A stretch of DNA of 64,000 nucleotides from the NCBI GenBank assembly GCA_958009055.1, contig OY253650.1:186001-250000 (forward strand), given 5' to 3'. Source of the stretch: Choricystis sp. odSpoLacu1 (Eukaryota > Chlorophyta > Trebouxiophyceae). The position numbers and the translations under genes were made by a program. Each line of letters starts with the position of its first letter. Positions within the stretch are counted from its first letter, which is position 1. Shown here piece after piece: positions 10,280 through 22,497 of this stretch. The notes under the pieces were generated by a model, which was not told the DNA's origin, did not search any database, and worked only from the letters and a program-made list of their open reading frames with translations.

Positions 10280-13200
10280 TCACACCCCACCGTCCTCACT
10301 CCCACGCCCCCGCCCGCGCCCCCTGCCCCGCCCCCGGCGAGGCGCACTGCCGGGCGCGGGCGCCCCCCACCCCGCCGCCGGCAGCACGGGCGCCGCCGGC
10401 GTCAGCGTGGACACAGGCACCGCCAGTGTCAACGTCGGCGCGCCGCGCCCGGGCGGCGCGACGCCGCGCCCACGCGCCAGGCCGCCGCGCCGGCCCGCGC
10501 TGGCGGGCACGGGCGCCCGGATGACCGGTGGCGCGTCCGGCTTGGAGGAGGCCGGCACCGAGAACACGATGGGCTGGCGCGCTTTGCCAGACGGGCGCGG
10601 CGACGAGACGGCGGGGGTCGGCGCTGCCGGCGCCGAGGGTTCACCGCCGCCGTCGTCTCCGCCAGCCTCGTCATCGTCACCGCCACCCAGGTCCATGTCT
10701 TGATCGCCACTGCCACCGTCAGCCGGGGCGTCTTCAGGCTCACCGCCGTTGTCGTCGTCTTCGTCGCCGCCCTCTGCTTCCTCTTCTTCTTCTTCCTCCT
10801 CTGCCGCCTCCTCCTCTTCCTCCACCATGACCACCTCGGGCGGCGGCGCGGGCGCGTCCTCCACCGACGCCAGGAACGCGGCCGCCGCGTCGGCGGCGGG
10901 CGTAGTGTCGGCCTGGGGCGGCGGCGGCGGCGCGCCGCCGTCATCGCCACCCTCCTCCTCGCCTTCCTCCTCCGCGTCCACCACCTCCACGTCTTGATCG
11001 TCGTCTTCGCCTTGGTCGTCCTCCACCGCGTCCCCGCCTTCATCGTCGGCGGGCGCGTCCTCCACCGCCGCGTCGTCAGCGCCGCCGTCGTCACCAGCCA
11101 CCGCTTCTCCTTCTTCTTCCTCTGCCTCGGCGGTGGCGGCGCGCGCCCGCTTGGCGGGCGGCGCGTCCGCGGGTTCGGGCTCGTCGCCCGGCCGCTTGGC
11201 GCCGCCGTCGTCGCTGGGGGCGGCGGCAGGAGGGGCGGCTTCAGCTTCGGCTGCCGCAGCGGCTTCGGCTGCCGCAGCGGCCGCTGCCGCTGCAGCCGCT
11301 GCTTTCTTCGCGGCCACCCGCTCCAGCAGCTTGCGGCGCAACTGCTCCTGCAGCGCTTTGCCGGCGGCCGGTGGCGCAGCGGGCGAGAGAGCAGGGGCAG
11401 CCGTGTCGGCGGGCAGCGTGAAGGCGGGCGCGCTTGGGCGCAGCGCCGACCCAGGCGCGGCCGGCGGCGGCGCCACCGCCACCGGCGGCGTGGCCGCGAC
11501 AGCAGCCGCCTTCTTCAGTTGCGCCACCTGCCTCGCCAGCGCCCGCGTCTCCGCCGTCAGGGCGGCCACCCGCTCCACAGCCGCCGCCCGTTCAGTCTGG
11601 GCGGCGGCGACGTCCTTGGCGGCCGCGTCAGCGCGCACGCGTGCGGCCGCCGCGTCGGCGCGCGCTTTCTGCAGCTCGCCCGCGCGCGCGCTCTCGGCCG
11701 CGGTCACCTGCTTCAACTTGGCCTCGTTGGCGGCCACCTCCTCCAGCCAGGCCGCGTACTGGGCCTCCGTCTGGTTGCGCCGGTTGAAGGCTTTCAGGCG
11801 GCGCTTGGCCAGCACCTCTTGGGACCTCGACTTTTCGAGGGCGGCCTTGAGGCGCGTGACCTCGTCGGCGGTCGCTGCCGCGTCGGCACCGCGCGCCGCG
11901 TCGGCAGCGGCCGCCACCGACGCGGCCGCCGCCAGGGCCTCCGCCTCAGCGCGGGCGGCGTCCCTCTCCTCCAGGACGCGCTTGTGTTCATCCAGGTCGA
12001 CTTTGCCATACTTTTGTTGCAGCGCGAGCACGCGCGCTTCCCACGCGGCCGCCGCTTCGCGCGCGGCGCGCGCTTCTTCCGAGGCGCCCGCCGCGTCCGC
12101 GGTCAACGCAGCCGCCTTGGCTTCCAGGGGGGCCAGGGCCGCCTCCGCGTCCGTCGCCCGGGCGCGGGCGGCGGCCAGCAGCTTGGCAGTGCGCGCGCAG
12201 TCGGCGCGCAGCGTCGCGTTGGACTCGCGCAGCAGGTTGAGCTGGTCCAGGCGCGCCATCAGGGCGGCGTGCTGCTCTGCGGCGGCGCCGCCCGCGCGGG
12301 CGCGGTCGACTTCGGACGCCAGGGCGGCGCGCGCGTCGGCGGCTTCACGCTCGGCGACGGACAGCGCTTGGGCGAGGCGCGCCTTTTCTTGCTCCACCAA
12401 CGACAGCTGCACTTCAGCCGTCTCCTTCTCGCGGCGCAGGTAGGCCACGATGGACGCCAGCTCGGCGCCGCCCACGCCGTCGGCGGAGGCGCGCCCCGTG
12501 GCGGCTGCTGCGGCCGCGTCCTCCTCCAGCCTCTTGAGCAGGAGCGAGTTTTGTTCCTCCAGCTCGCGGCACTTGCGCTCGGTGGCCCGCCTGTCGCCTT
12601 CATGGTTGGTGCGCGCGGTGGCGGCTTCCACCTGGGCGGACGAGGCGGCGGCTTCCGCGGTGGCCAGCGCGGCGCGCAGGCGGTCGACGTCGGCGGCCGC
12701 GGCCGCGCTTGTGGCCTCCAGTTCCGCCACCTTTTTGGCGGTGTCGCCGTGCTCTGCCACCTGGCGCTCGTACGCGGCTTGGGCGGCTTTGTATTGTTCA
12801 CGCAACGCGTTCACATCGGCCTGCAGGGCGGCCACGCGGCCGTCCGCGGCGGCCGCGTCGGACCGCGCCGCGTCGAGCGCGGCCTGCAGCTCCGCCCTCT
12901 CCGCAACGGCGGCGCGACCAGCTTCCTCGGCCGCGGTGGCGGCGTCCGTCTGGGCGGCCCGCGTGGCGGCGGCGTCGCGCTGAGCGGAGGCCAGGGCGTC
13001 CTGCAGTTCGGAGACGTGGGCCAGCGCGGCGTCGACGCGGCGCTCGGCGTCGGCCTTGAACTTGTCGTGCTCGGTCTGATGGGTGTGGGGGTGGGTGTGA
13101 GTGTATGTAAGGGGGGGATGGAGGGGAGGTGGTGTGTGTGGAAAGAGGCACGAATGAAAAACACCAACCCTCTTCCTCTCTCTCACCTGCATCGCTTTCA

Positions 13201-16200
13201 ACGCTTCGTCGCTGCTCGCGGCCAGCGCCTGGTACTGCTTGGCGTGGCCAGCTGCGGCGGCAGCAGCCTCCTGGGCCGCCGCCAGCTCCTCCCGCAGAAT
13301 GGCGGTCTGGGTCTCCAGCTCGGCCGCGCGGTCGCCGGGCGCCGCGCTCGCGCTTGCGCCGCCGCCCACAGCGGGCGCCAGCCGCGACGTCAACTGCATC
13401 TCCAGCGTGGCCGCCCTCTCCTCCGCTCTGGCCACCGCCTTCTGCAGCACCTCCACCTTGGCCTCCGCCGCGGCCGCCCGCTGGGACGCGTCGGCGGCGC
13501 GCTCGCGCAGCGTGCGCGCCTCCGCTTCCAGCGCGTCGGTGCGCTCGACCGCGCGCCGCCCCGCCGCGTCCAACCCCGCCGCCGCGTCGCGCGACCGCCG
13601 GGCTTCATCCGCCACCGCGCGCTGGGCGTCGGCCAGGTCGGCCGCCAGCTTGGACAGCTGGGCCCCGGTGGCGGCGCGCTCGCGCGCCGCGTCTTCTTCG
13701 CGCGTGGCGAGCGTCGACTGTGCCGACGCGAGTTCTGCAGCCAGGCGATACTTCTCGCGCACCGCGTCCGCCGCCTCCGCCGCGGCGCGCGCCTGGGCGT
13801 CGGCCAGCAGCTTCTTCTCAGCGTCGGCCGCCGCGACCGCACGCTCCAGGGCGTGCAGCCTGTCGCGCGCGTCGTCCGCGGACGACCGCGCGTCGGCCAG
13901 CTGCGCGCTCGCGTCGGCCAGCAGCGCCTGGTAGCGCGCGTTGGAGGACGCGACGCCATCCATCTGGGCGCGCATGTCATCCAGCTGGTCGGCCAGGCGC
14001 TTGGCGCGGCCGCGCTCAAAGTCGACGTCGGCCGCGGCGCGCGCCGCGTCGGCGCGCGCGCGCGCGACGCGTCGTCACGCGCCTTGGCCGCGTCGTCGCG
14101 CAGGGCGCGGGCCGCGTCCGCCGCGTCCACACGCACGCGTTCCACCTCTTTCTCCAGGTCGGCTGCAATGGTTTTGTAGTCGGTGGGGGAGGTGGGGCGC
14201 GCGGGCGAGTGTGGTGTGGCGCCGTTGACCGCGACGCCCGCCGACGCGGCCAGCGGTGACGCGGCCGCGCGCGCCGCGTCGCCGCCCGCCGACGCCAGCA
14301 GGCTGCGCAGCATGTCGCGCTGCCGCACCACCTGCTCACACAGCTCCTGCTGGCGGGCGCGCTGGTCCTGCAGGGCGGCCAGCTCGCCCTGCATGCGGGC
14401 CAGCTCGGCTGCGGTTTCGGCGGCCGCAGCCTCGCGCGCGGCCGCGTGGCCCGACTCCTGGGCCGCCGTCAGCTCGCGAATGACGGCCAACTGCTTGCGG
14501 TTGACGTCTTGCAGGGATGCGACGTCGGTGAAGGTCAGCAGGTGGGCGGTCACCACGTCGTCCGACGTGACGACCGCGCCCGCCGGCGTGCCCGCGTCCA
14601 GCGCGCCGCTGGTCGGCACGCCGCCCGCTTGCAGCGTCTCCACTTGGTGCACCAGGACAGCGACTTGGGACGACAAATCTCTGGTCTCCTGCTCCAGGCG
14701 GGCGCGGTCGCCCTCGGCGCGGCGCGCGTCGGCCTCCAGCGTGGCCGCGCGCGCCTCTGCCCGCCGCTTGTCCCCCGCCGCCGCCTCCAGGGCGGCCGCC
14801 TGCCTCGCAAACGCGGTCTGCATGCGCTCATACTCGGCCCTCTGGTCGGACACGGCGGCCGCCTTGGCCTCGATCTCGGCGCACAGTTGTTCCAGCAGGA
14901 TCTCGTTTTGGCGAGCCTTCAGCTTCTCCACGCGGGCCCGGTCGGCAGCCTCCACGTACTTGGTGTACAGCTCGGTGGCCGACATGTCGGCGCGGGCAGG
15001 GGTGGGGGAGGGCGCGTCGGCGGCGGCCGCGCCGCGCGCGCCGCCCGCACGCGTCGTCGTCGTCGCGGCGGGCGTGCCCACCGTCGGCAGCTCGCCCGCC
15101 GCCGCCGCCGCCAGCATGCGGCGCTTGGCTTCGCGCTCGTCCGCCAGGTCGGCTTCAGCCCGGGCAGCCCGCTCTTCAGCGGCTGCGAGGGCCGCGCGCT
15201 GCGCGTCGGCCGCCGCGTCGGCCGCGGCCGTGACCTCTGTCACCACGCCCTCCAGTTCGGTGGCCTTGGCAGACCGCTCGCCCGCCGTCTCCTTGTACAG
15301 AGACGCCAGCTTTTGAGCGGTGGCCAGCTCGCGCTCATAGTGCTCCTCCTTGGCCGCCGCCGCGATGGCGGCGTCTTTCGCGCGCGCGGCCGCCGCGTCG
15401 GCCGCGGCCACCGTCTCCTCCAGCCTCTGCTTCACCCGCAGCTCGCTGGCGGCCAGCGCGTCCGCCCTCGACTCGGCGGCCGCCAGCCTGGCGGCCGCGT
15501 CGGCGGCGGCAGCAGCCGCCGCCGCGCGGTCGGCCGAGTGGGCCGCGCTCTTGCGGTCGAGCTCCTCCTTCAACCACGCCGCGTGCCGCTCCACGATCTC
15601 CTTCTCCTGGGCCATGCGCACATTGGCCAGGGTGGCACGCGACTCGGCGGCCGCGGCTTCGTGCAGCTTGGCGTCCAGCGCGCCGCGCTCGTCGGCGGCG
15701 GCCGCCGCGCGCTCGGCCGCTGCTTTCAGGCGGGCGTGGGCGTCGTCCATCTCGGCTTCCCGGGCTTCCAGCAGTTTCTGCAGGGACCGCCGGTCGGCTT
15801 CGCCACCGTCGGCGGCGGCGGCAGACCGGGACAGGGCGGCGTCCTTTTCGACGAGGGACGCGCGCAGCGCGGCCGTGTCGGCCTTAGCGGACGTGACTTC
15901 GCCCGTCAGGCGTTCATTGTCGGCCGTCAGGCGGGCCACGTCGGACGTGAGCTTGGTGTTTTGGTCTTGCAGCGCGGTGAAGCGGGCTTCCATGGCCTGA
16001 GGGGTTGGGAGGGAGGGGGGAGGGAAAGGGTCAAGGTGGAGCGACGGGTGCGGGTCTCCTCCCACGCTTGCGGGCGTTCACCGTCCCTGAAGCGCAGCAG
16101 AGCCACACGCATGCTTGTGACTGTGACCACTGGCCGCTGCGTGTGAGCGCCACGCGCGCGTGGTGAGGCCCCGCGCTTGGATTGGCGGCGGAGCATTCGA

Positions 16201-16525
16201 GCGCGTTTTGTTTGTTTCAACGATTTCCGCCTCCCTCCGCCTCTGTCTCACCTGCGCCGCGCGCTCCGCATTGATGGCAGACGCTTCAGCCTATGTGTGT
16301 GAGGAGGTTGGGTGGGGTGAGGCGTGAGGAAGGGTGGGGAGTGCGAAAAAAGGGTGCGCGCGATTGCGTTTGGGCGCGACGCCGACCGGCACGCTCGCTC
16401 TCGCGACCACACCGCGCCCGCTTTCACTTCCACCCGCACACACTGGCCCCACATCACCAGGCTGCACCCACCTCTGCGCGCAACGTGGCCAGCTCCGCCT
16501 CCAGGTCGGCCACGCGGTCCGGCAT
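10280..16525 (-). CDS. TPR: Nuclear pore basket coiled-coil protein TPR/Mlp1/NUA
   Basis: Basket filament protein of the nuclear pore, involved in mRNA export and surveillance. Four exons: 16472-16525, 16252-16290, 13187-15996, 10280-13075, about 1898 residues. Nearly the whole protein is Ala/Glu/Arg-rich coiled coil. Family landmarks in order: EKEIVERHAAWLKEELDRKS, the central LLTFTDVASLQDVNRKQLAV (TPR-type LQ.QN..LL motif) and QRDMLRSLLAS. The C-terminus changes to a long acidic, disordered region and ends in an (RG)n tail. The reading frame shifts once, in the CG run near 14052-14066; removing two bases restores 1899 codons including the stop. The antisense strand shows a 1,675-codon open frame that is only a GC-bias shadow. 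Head to head with the next gene, 263 bp apart. Confidence 0.85.
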
Positions 16526-16788
16526 TGCGCAGACGAGGGGGGGGAGCGGCGTGAAGAGTCTCTGCCCCCCTGGGTCGTCAGGCGTGTGGGACGCGCGGGG
16601 AGAGGTGGGAGGTGTCGCTTCGTCTCCACGCGCGGGGAGTGTGAGTGTTGAGGACGCGTCCGCGTTTTCCACGCGAAGAAAAACGCGCGAAGACTGTTGA
16701 GTTGACGCCGTTTTTTTTTCTCTCGCTAACTCTCGCACGCGCTCGACCCTCGACACTCACCCCCACCCCCTCCCCACCGCCACCCACC

Positions 16789-17859
16789 ATGGGGCGCGGC
16801 AGGCGTGGTGGCACGCGTGGCGGGCGGGGCAAGTCCGAGGTGGGTTTGTCCAAGCATAAAAAAAGAAGGGGGGAACGAGGGGAGTTGGCTCTCAACGCGT
16901 GTGCCGGCGCCGCGCGCAGCAGCCCGTGCCCGGGCTGCTGCAGACGCGCCCGGCATCCCTCGTTGGGTCGCCCTAACAAACGTGTTTATTGTTAAAGAGC
17001 TACGCGCGCCAAGAAAGGGGCGCGAACATACGTAGTCTCTCCCCCCCGACTCCCTCTCACCCTCCTCCCTTCCCAGTCCAAGACCCCGTCCTCCGCCCCT
17101 CCCTCCGTCATCGACATCACCGCATCCTCACTGCTTGCGTTCCCGCTCGCCCCCCTCCGTCCGAGGCGCCCCTCCTCGGCGGGCGACGCCGAGGCGCAGC
17201 GGTCGCCGTCGACGCCCCGCGTCGTGCGGCACGACTCGCTGTCGTGGCCGAGCCTGCCGTCCCCTGGCCCGCCGCGGCTGGATGTCCGGGGGTCGCCACG
17301 GATTCGCCAACCGAAGACAGCGCAAGCTCGCGCTCGCGCCGCGGGCGCGGTTGACGACGCGTCCGCCCCCGGCGCGCACGTGCTGGCTGCTGCTGCCGTG
17401 CTGGCGGTTGGCGTGGCTGCTGCCGCTGTGGCCAGCCCGGGGCGCCAGTCGGCGGCCGAGGCGGCGGCCGCGAGGGCGGACGTGGCTGAACGCGCCGCGT
17501 CAGTGGCCGAGGCGCGAGCAACCGAGGCGGAAGCGTGCGCTGGGGCCGCTCTCGCTGCGCTGCACGCCTCCCAGTCGGACGCGGTGAGCATCGAGACCAT
17601 TGCCATGGACCTCATCTCCAGTCTGGCCGAGCGTGTGGACGCGGGCACGGTGGCGGTGGCCGCCCTGGACGCCGCGCGCGGCGACCGCGACGCGGCCCTG
17701 GCGCGCGCCGGGGCGGCCGAGGCCGCGGCCGACGCCGCCGACACGCGTGCCCGCGACGCAGAGGCCGCGCTGCACGCGATGCATGCGTCGCTGGCGGCGG
17801 TGGCGCAGCAGGCGACGACGACGCCGCCCAGCGCGTGGTTTTTCAGGGGCCCGTTTTAA
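16789..17859 (+). CDS. Single-TM coiled-coil protein, unknown function
   Basis: Two exons, 16789-16839 and 17077-17859, 277 residues, no recognised family. The start is a short RG-rich stretch (MGRGRRGGTRGGRGK). A hydrophobic PSVIDITASS follows, resembling a SUMO-interacting motif. Then come a Pro/Ser/Arg-rich disordered region with possible SP phosphorylation sites, one hydrophobic helix (HVLAAAAVLAVGVAAAAVA, around residue 127), and an Ala-rich coiled coil to near the end (SAWFFRGPF). This topology would fit an endomembrane or nuclear-envelope tail protein. It shares a promoter region with TPR, which may or may not be meaningful. The start was chosen for its CACCATGG context and the in-phase splice. 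Confidence 0.7.
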
Positions 17860-17978
17860 GAGCGAGACAGAACATGAAAAGGGACGTGCCACACACACAC
17901 ATAACAACAAAAAGGAGCCTGCGTCGTCTCTCTCTCTCTCACACACACACACCGCGCCTTCCCCTCTCCCTCCACTCT

Positions 17979-20900
17979 TCACAGCACGCGCGCGCGCGCG
18001 TCCTCCAACTTTTTGGCGACCTCCCCCGCCGACCGATTCCAGTTCACCCGCCACCCGCGCCCTCGCCTCCGGCGCCAGCCCGCCATACGCTTCACACAGG
18101 TCGCCATCCGCCACGTGGCGGGTGGGGTAGTAGGCCGACCTGTAGGCCAGGTGGTCGCGCCCCGCGAGGGGGGGCGCCTCCAGCCGCATGTGCATCTCCA
18201 GCGACGCCGCGAAGTCGGCGTCCGCGCGCGTGGTGAGGGGGGTGAGGGCGCCGATGCGGCCGCCGAGCGTGCCGTACAGCAGGGCGTCGGGGGCGCCGGG
18301 TTGGAGTGCCGCGCGCGCGAGCCACGTGACCGCGTCGCCGACGTGGACACACGCCTCCGTCGTCAACTGGTGGGGGGCGGGGGTGGCGCTCCCGCCCACG
18401 GGGGCGGCGGCCGCCCGCCCGCCCGTGGGGTCAGCCTCCACGGCGGCGGAGGCGGCGGCGTCCAGGCGCAGCACGCACACATTGCCAAACTTGTCGCCAA
18501 GCGCGACGGAATCATAGTCCAGCGCCAGCGCGGCCGTCACATGCCTCGGCACGGCGTCGTCTGCGGCCACGTGGAACGCACCCTCGGCCGCAGAATAGCG
18601 GGCCAGCAGGGCGGAGCCGGCTTGGTCGCCGATGAACACGCGCGCGCCGACGGGGGCGAGCGACACGACGTGCGACGGCAGGCCGCGCAGGTCGGCCTTG
18701 CGCAGCAGCTTTTTGCGGCCCAGGTCGAGCAAGCGCAGGGAGGCGCCGACACCTGCCAGAAGGCGGCCTTTGAAGGGGACCAGGGCGCCCGGGATGGCGT
18801 CCACGGGGGTCGTGTGCAGCAGTTCGAGTGTCGTCGCCCCGGGGCCGGCGCGGAACAGTGTGATCGCGCCCCCCTCGCACGCCCGCGGGTGGAAGCGCAG
18901 GCCGGCCGCCGTGCCCACCGCCAGCAGGGCGCCCTCATCGGGGGCACCGTCAAACGTGACCAGGGTCATGGAGGTGACGCAGGCCGCGCCGAGCGGCGCG
19001 AGCGCGCGCGTCGCGAGCGTGCGCGCGTCGACGATCCGCACGCACGCGGCCCACGTGCCGTCGGGAGCGCGGGGGGCGCCGACGCGCTCCCTCTCAGCGG
19101 CCGCGTCTTCGTCGAATTCGACGCCGGTGGGGGCGGCGGCAGAGGCGTCGGCGTCCATGGGGGCCGCACCAGTTTCAGCAACGCCGTGGTCGGCCTCCCC
19201 CACAATCACCGCGCCGCCGTCCTCGTGCACCACCATGCGCCGCGGCGTGTAGCGCAGGCGGGTGGTGGCGGCATTGAATCCGCCGTCTGCCACGCGGTCC
19301 AGGGCCAGCACGCGCAGGGTGCCGCCCGCCGCCGCGACGACGCCCTCGGGGACGGCGTCCGAGGCAAACGGCGCGGCGAAGTCGAGCGCGTCCGTCGCCA
19401 GCGGCACCAGGGCGTGGCGCGCTCCGTCCGACGCGTGGGCCAGCCAGGGGCGGGACGACAGGGCCAGCAGGGCGGGGGTGTCGCGCACGCGCACGCGGAC
19501 AAGCCTTGGCGCGCGCGTGCCGAGAAAGCGCGACCTCGCGTCGGACAGGTGGCCCGTGACGCCGTCGAGTTCCGCACGCAGCAACACACCATTGGCCAGG
19601 CCAGCGTGCAGGAACAGGCCGCCCCCGCCTTCCTCCAGGATGGCCAGGTGGTCGGCGACGGCGGGGGCGGCTTGCAGGGCGAGCACCTTCATGCCGTCGG
19701 TCGGGTCGAGGCCGACGACGCGGATCGTTGCATCATACCCCGCCACCGCCAGGAAGCGCGCCCGCGCCCGCCCGGGGGGCACGGGGGCCAGGTCCAGGGC
19801 CGCCACATCCGCCCCCAGGTCCCGGGTGGACGCCTGGGCCAGGGCGCCGGTCGCTGGGTCCAGCTCAAATGCGATGAGCTCGCCGCCCGCGAGCGCGAGC
19901 GCGCACTGGCGCGCGTTGGTGGCCGCGCGCGCGACGGCACGGCGGCCGGGGGACCGCCACTCGGCGACGCGGCCGTCGGGGCGGATGTGGCGCAGGCCGC
20001 CCGCGTGGACTTGGAGGAGGGAGCCGTCGGCCAGGGTCTGTGCCGCGAGCGTGGCGACGCCACCGGCAAGGCCGGAGTCAGCGACTTCCTCCACCGTCTC
20101 CCCCACCGCCAGCACCAGGGTGGCGTTGGCAAAGGAGGCCACAATGTAGGCGTCATGTGGGGAGTCGGCCCCCTTGCGCAGGGTCCAGACACCGGTGGGG
20201 GCTCCCGGGAGGGGGGAGGCCGCCATGTCGGTGACAGCGGCGCCCGGCCGCAGCAGCCTCAACGTCGACCGCGGCCCCCGCCCACACGCGGCATACAGTT
20301 GGGGCACCTCCTCGCGCAACAGGTTGGCGACACGGCCATCAATCATGGGGGCCAGGGAGTCGAGTTCGTCGATGGCGACCAGGTTGGTGAGTGGGGTGGG
20401 TTCAAACGTCGGCGCGGCCGCGGCGGGGCGCGCGCCACGGGTTGCCACGCTCTCCACCGACGCGCCATCCCCCAGCGCCGCAAACTGGTACAGGCCGTGG
20501 TTGCCAAACTCGGAGGCCGCAAACAAAAACCCTGTTTTCAGGACGCACAGCGAGGCGGCGGGGGGCAGGGTGTCAAAATAGGACAGGCGCAGCGCAGAGA
20601 CAGGCGACGCGGCGCCACCAGCCGCCACCCCGTTGCCCGCCTCCCCCACGCTCAGCGTGGCCTTGAAGATGTCGCCATACTCGGTCTGCAGGAGGGCAAA
20701 GAAGGTGGACCTCTGCTTGTGGGTGGCGGTGGCGACGATCAGGGTGCCGCGGTCGGGGGGCAACCCTTCCCGCCGCGGCACCGGCGCGCGCAGCTCGCTC
20801 TCTGCGTCGCCTTCGGGGCCGCGGTACACGATCCACCCGTCGCAGCAGATGAGGACGCCGCCCGGGCCGTCTCCACCCCCAGGCACGGGGACGAGACGGG

Positions 20901-21845
20901 AGGCGGTGGCGTCTATCGGGGTGGCGCTCTTGCGCACGACGTGGTTGAGGCCCAGGTCAAGTTCGTACAGCGTCAGCGTCGTCACCGCAGCCTCCGCCGC
21001 TTCCCCGGTGTGGTCTTCATCACACTCGGTGTAGTCAATCTCCAGGGCGGCGAACACGGGGTTGTCGTAGCCGGCGTCGAGGCCGGTGAGGGCGAGTGTC
21101 AGCACGCGCGATTTGTGCGCGTCGAGCGGGGAGGAGATGGTCAGCGCGGACGCAGCATCCCGGTTGAGCGTGTACACAAACTTGGACTTTTCGATGGCGG
21201 CCACCATGAGGGCGCGGCCCTTGGGGTCGGCGGCGGCGTACTGGCCCGGGACGGACCTCCGCACGCCCGACTTGCCAAAGGTCTCCTGGTGCACCTTTTT
21301 GAACGAGGGGGCACCCCCTCCGTCAGCCACCACCTCCAGAATGACGACGCGGCCCGAATCCGAACCCACCACGATGTAGTCGCGGGGGGCGCCGGTGAGG
21401 CGGAACGGCGCGAGGGAGCGCAGTTGGCCGTACGCGGGCGTCGACGCGGCGACGACCAGGCGGCCCGCGTCGTCGGGGCGCAGCAGCTCCAGGACGTCGC
21501 CTCGGGCGGCCACAATCTCCTGGGCTTTGGGGGCGGAGAAGTTGCCGTAGATGGCGGTCTGTGTGGGTGGGGGGGGTGGGGGTGGGGGGCATGGGTGGTC
21601 GGCGGCAGAAAAAAAAAGAGTCTCTCTCTCTCCCTCTTGGTGGCGCGCTCCGCAAGTCACACTGTCACACGCCAACTTCACGCTGGCCCTGGAGCAGGAG
21701 CGGCGGCAGGCGCGCAGGAGCAGGGGAGAGCAAACACAGCCGTCTCCAAACACTCAACGCCGCGCCGATCTCTCCCACCGCCCCCCCACGTCTGCCTCAC
21801 CGTGATGGCCGTCGGCCGCTGCAGCGTCAGGTTGTACAGGTACAT
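17979..21845 (-). CDS. SF3B3: Splicing factor 3B subunit 3 (SF3b130/RSE1)
   Basis: Core U2 snRNP protein of three beta-propellers, needed for branch-site recognition. Two exons, 21801-21845 (MYLYNLTLQRPTAIT) and 17979-21558, about 1207 residues, close to the usual ~1217. Matches recalled family blocks: YGNFSAPKAQEIVAARG, DYIVVGSDSGRVVILE, GRDHLAYRSAYYPTRHVADG and DLCEAYGG. The last ~20 codons are in another frame: one G too many in the run of five at 18023-18027 breaks ...ELESVGG from EVAKKLEDARARVL, which matches the expected C-terminus. That single-base correction gives a clean stop and the right length. Its minus-strand intron carries a poly-C tract. Confidence 0.95.
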
Positions 21846-22017
21846 GGCGGCTGGCACGACAGGCGCGAGGGAAGACGGGCGAGAGCCACTGTCGGCACAC
21901 GCCGGCGGCGGAGGATTGGCGCTGTCCCCTGGGCTTCTTGCGCGCAGGTGGGGGCCGTGCACACACGCGCCGCCTCCGCCCTGGGCGTGCCAGGTGTGGA
22001 GGAGAGGTGGTGGGGAT

Positions 22018-22497
22018 GCGGAGAGAAAACGCGGGGCGAAGAGAGAGTTGTGAAGAAAAGAGCGTCAATTTCACTCGCCTACTGTCTCTCACTCGCCGCC
22101 CACCACCTCCTCTACGTCGCACTCCACCACCCGCACCACGCCCGCCCCCCCGCCCGCCGCAAGGACCGCGGTGCGACCCCCTATACGCGCCCAGGCGATG
22201 CGGTGGACCGCCACAAAGGCGGCTTCAGGGCTGCCCGCGGGTGGAGGCGGGGCGGGCGGAGAGAAAACGCGGGGCGAAGAGAGAGTTGTGAAGAAAAGAG
22301 CGTCAATTTCACTCGCCTACTGTCTCTCACTCGCCGCCCACCACCTCCTCTACGTCGCACTCCACCACCCGCACCACGCCCGCCCCCCCGCCCGCCGCAA
22401 GGACCGCGGTGCGACCCCCTATACGCGCCCAGGCGATGCGGTGGACCGCCACAAAGGCGGCTTCAGGGCTGCCCGCGGGTGGAGGCGGGGCGGGCGG
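22018..22497. repeat. Tandem duplication, two copies of a 238-bp unit
   Basis: Bases 22018-22259 recur at 22256-22497 with an offset of 238. I saw no mismatch by eye across the compared stretch. The unit covers the last ~57 codons and stop of the minus-strand WD40 gene. The copy at 22256-22497 is the functional 3' end (stop at 22327-22329). The copy at 22018-22255 is therefore a spare, non-initiated duplicate of the terminal coding segment lying in the 3' flank, upstream of SF3B3. Confidence 0.9.

Noticed and set aside
9152..14179. A 1,675-codon open frame on the plus strand opposite FN3K and TPR
   Set aside because: It mirrors the real minus-strand genes; high GC suppresses stop codons in antisense frames and the translation has no family features.
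18013..22053. A 1,346-codon plus-strand open frame opposite SF3B3
   Set aside because: Antisense shadow of a strongly conserved gene on the other strand.
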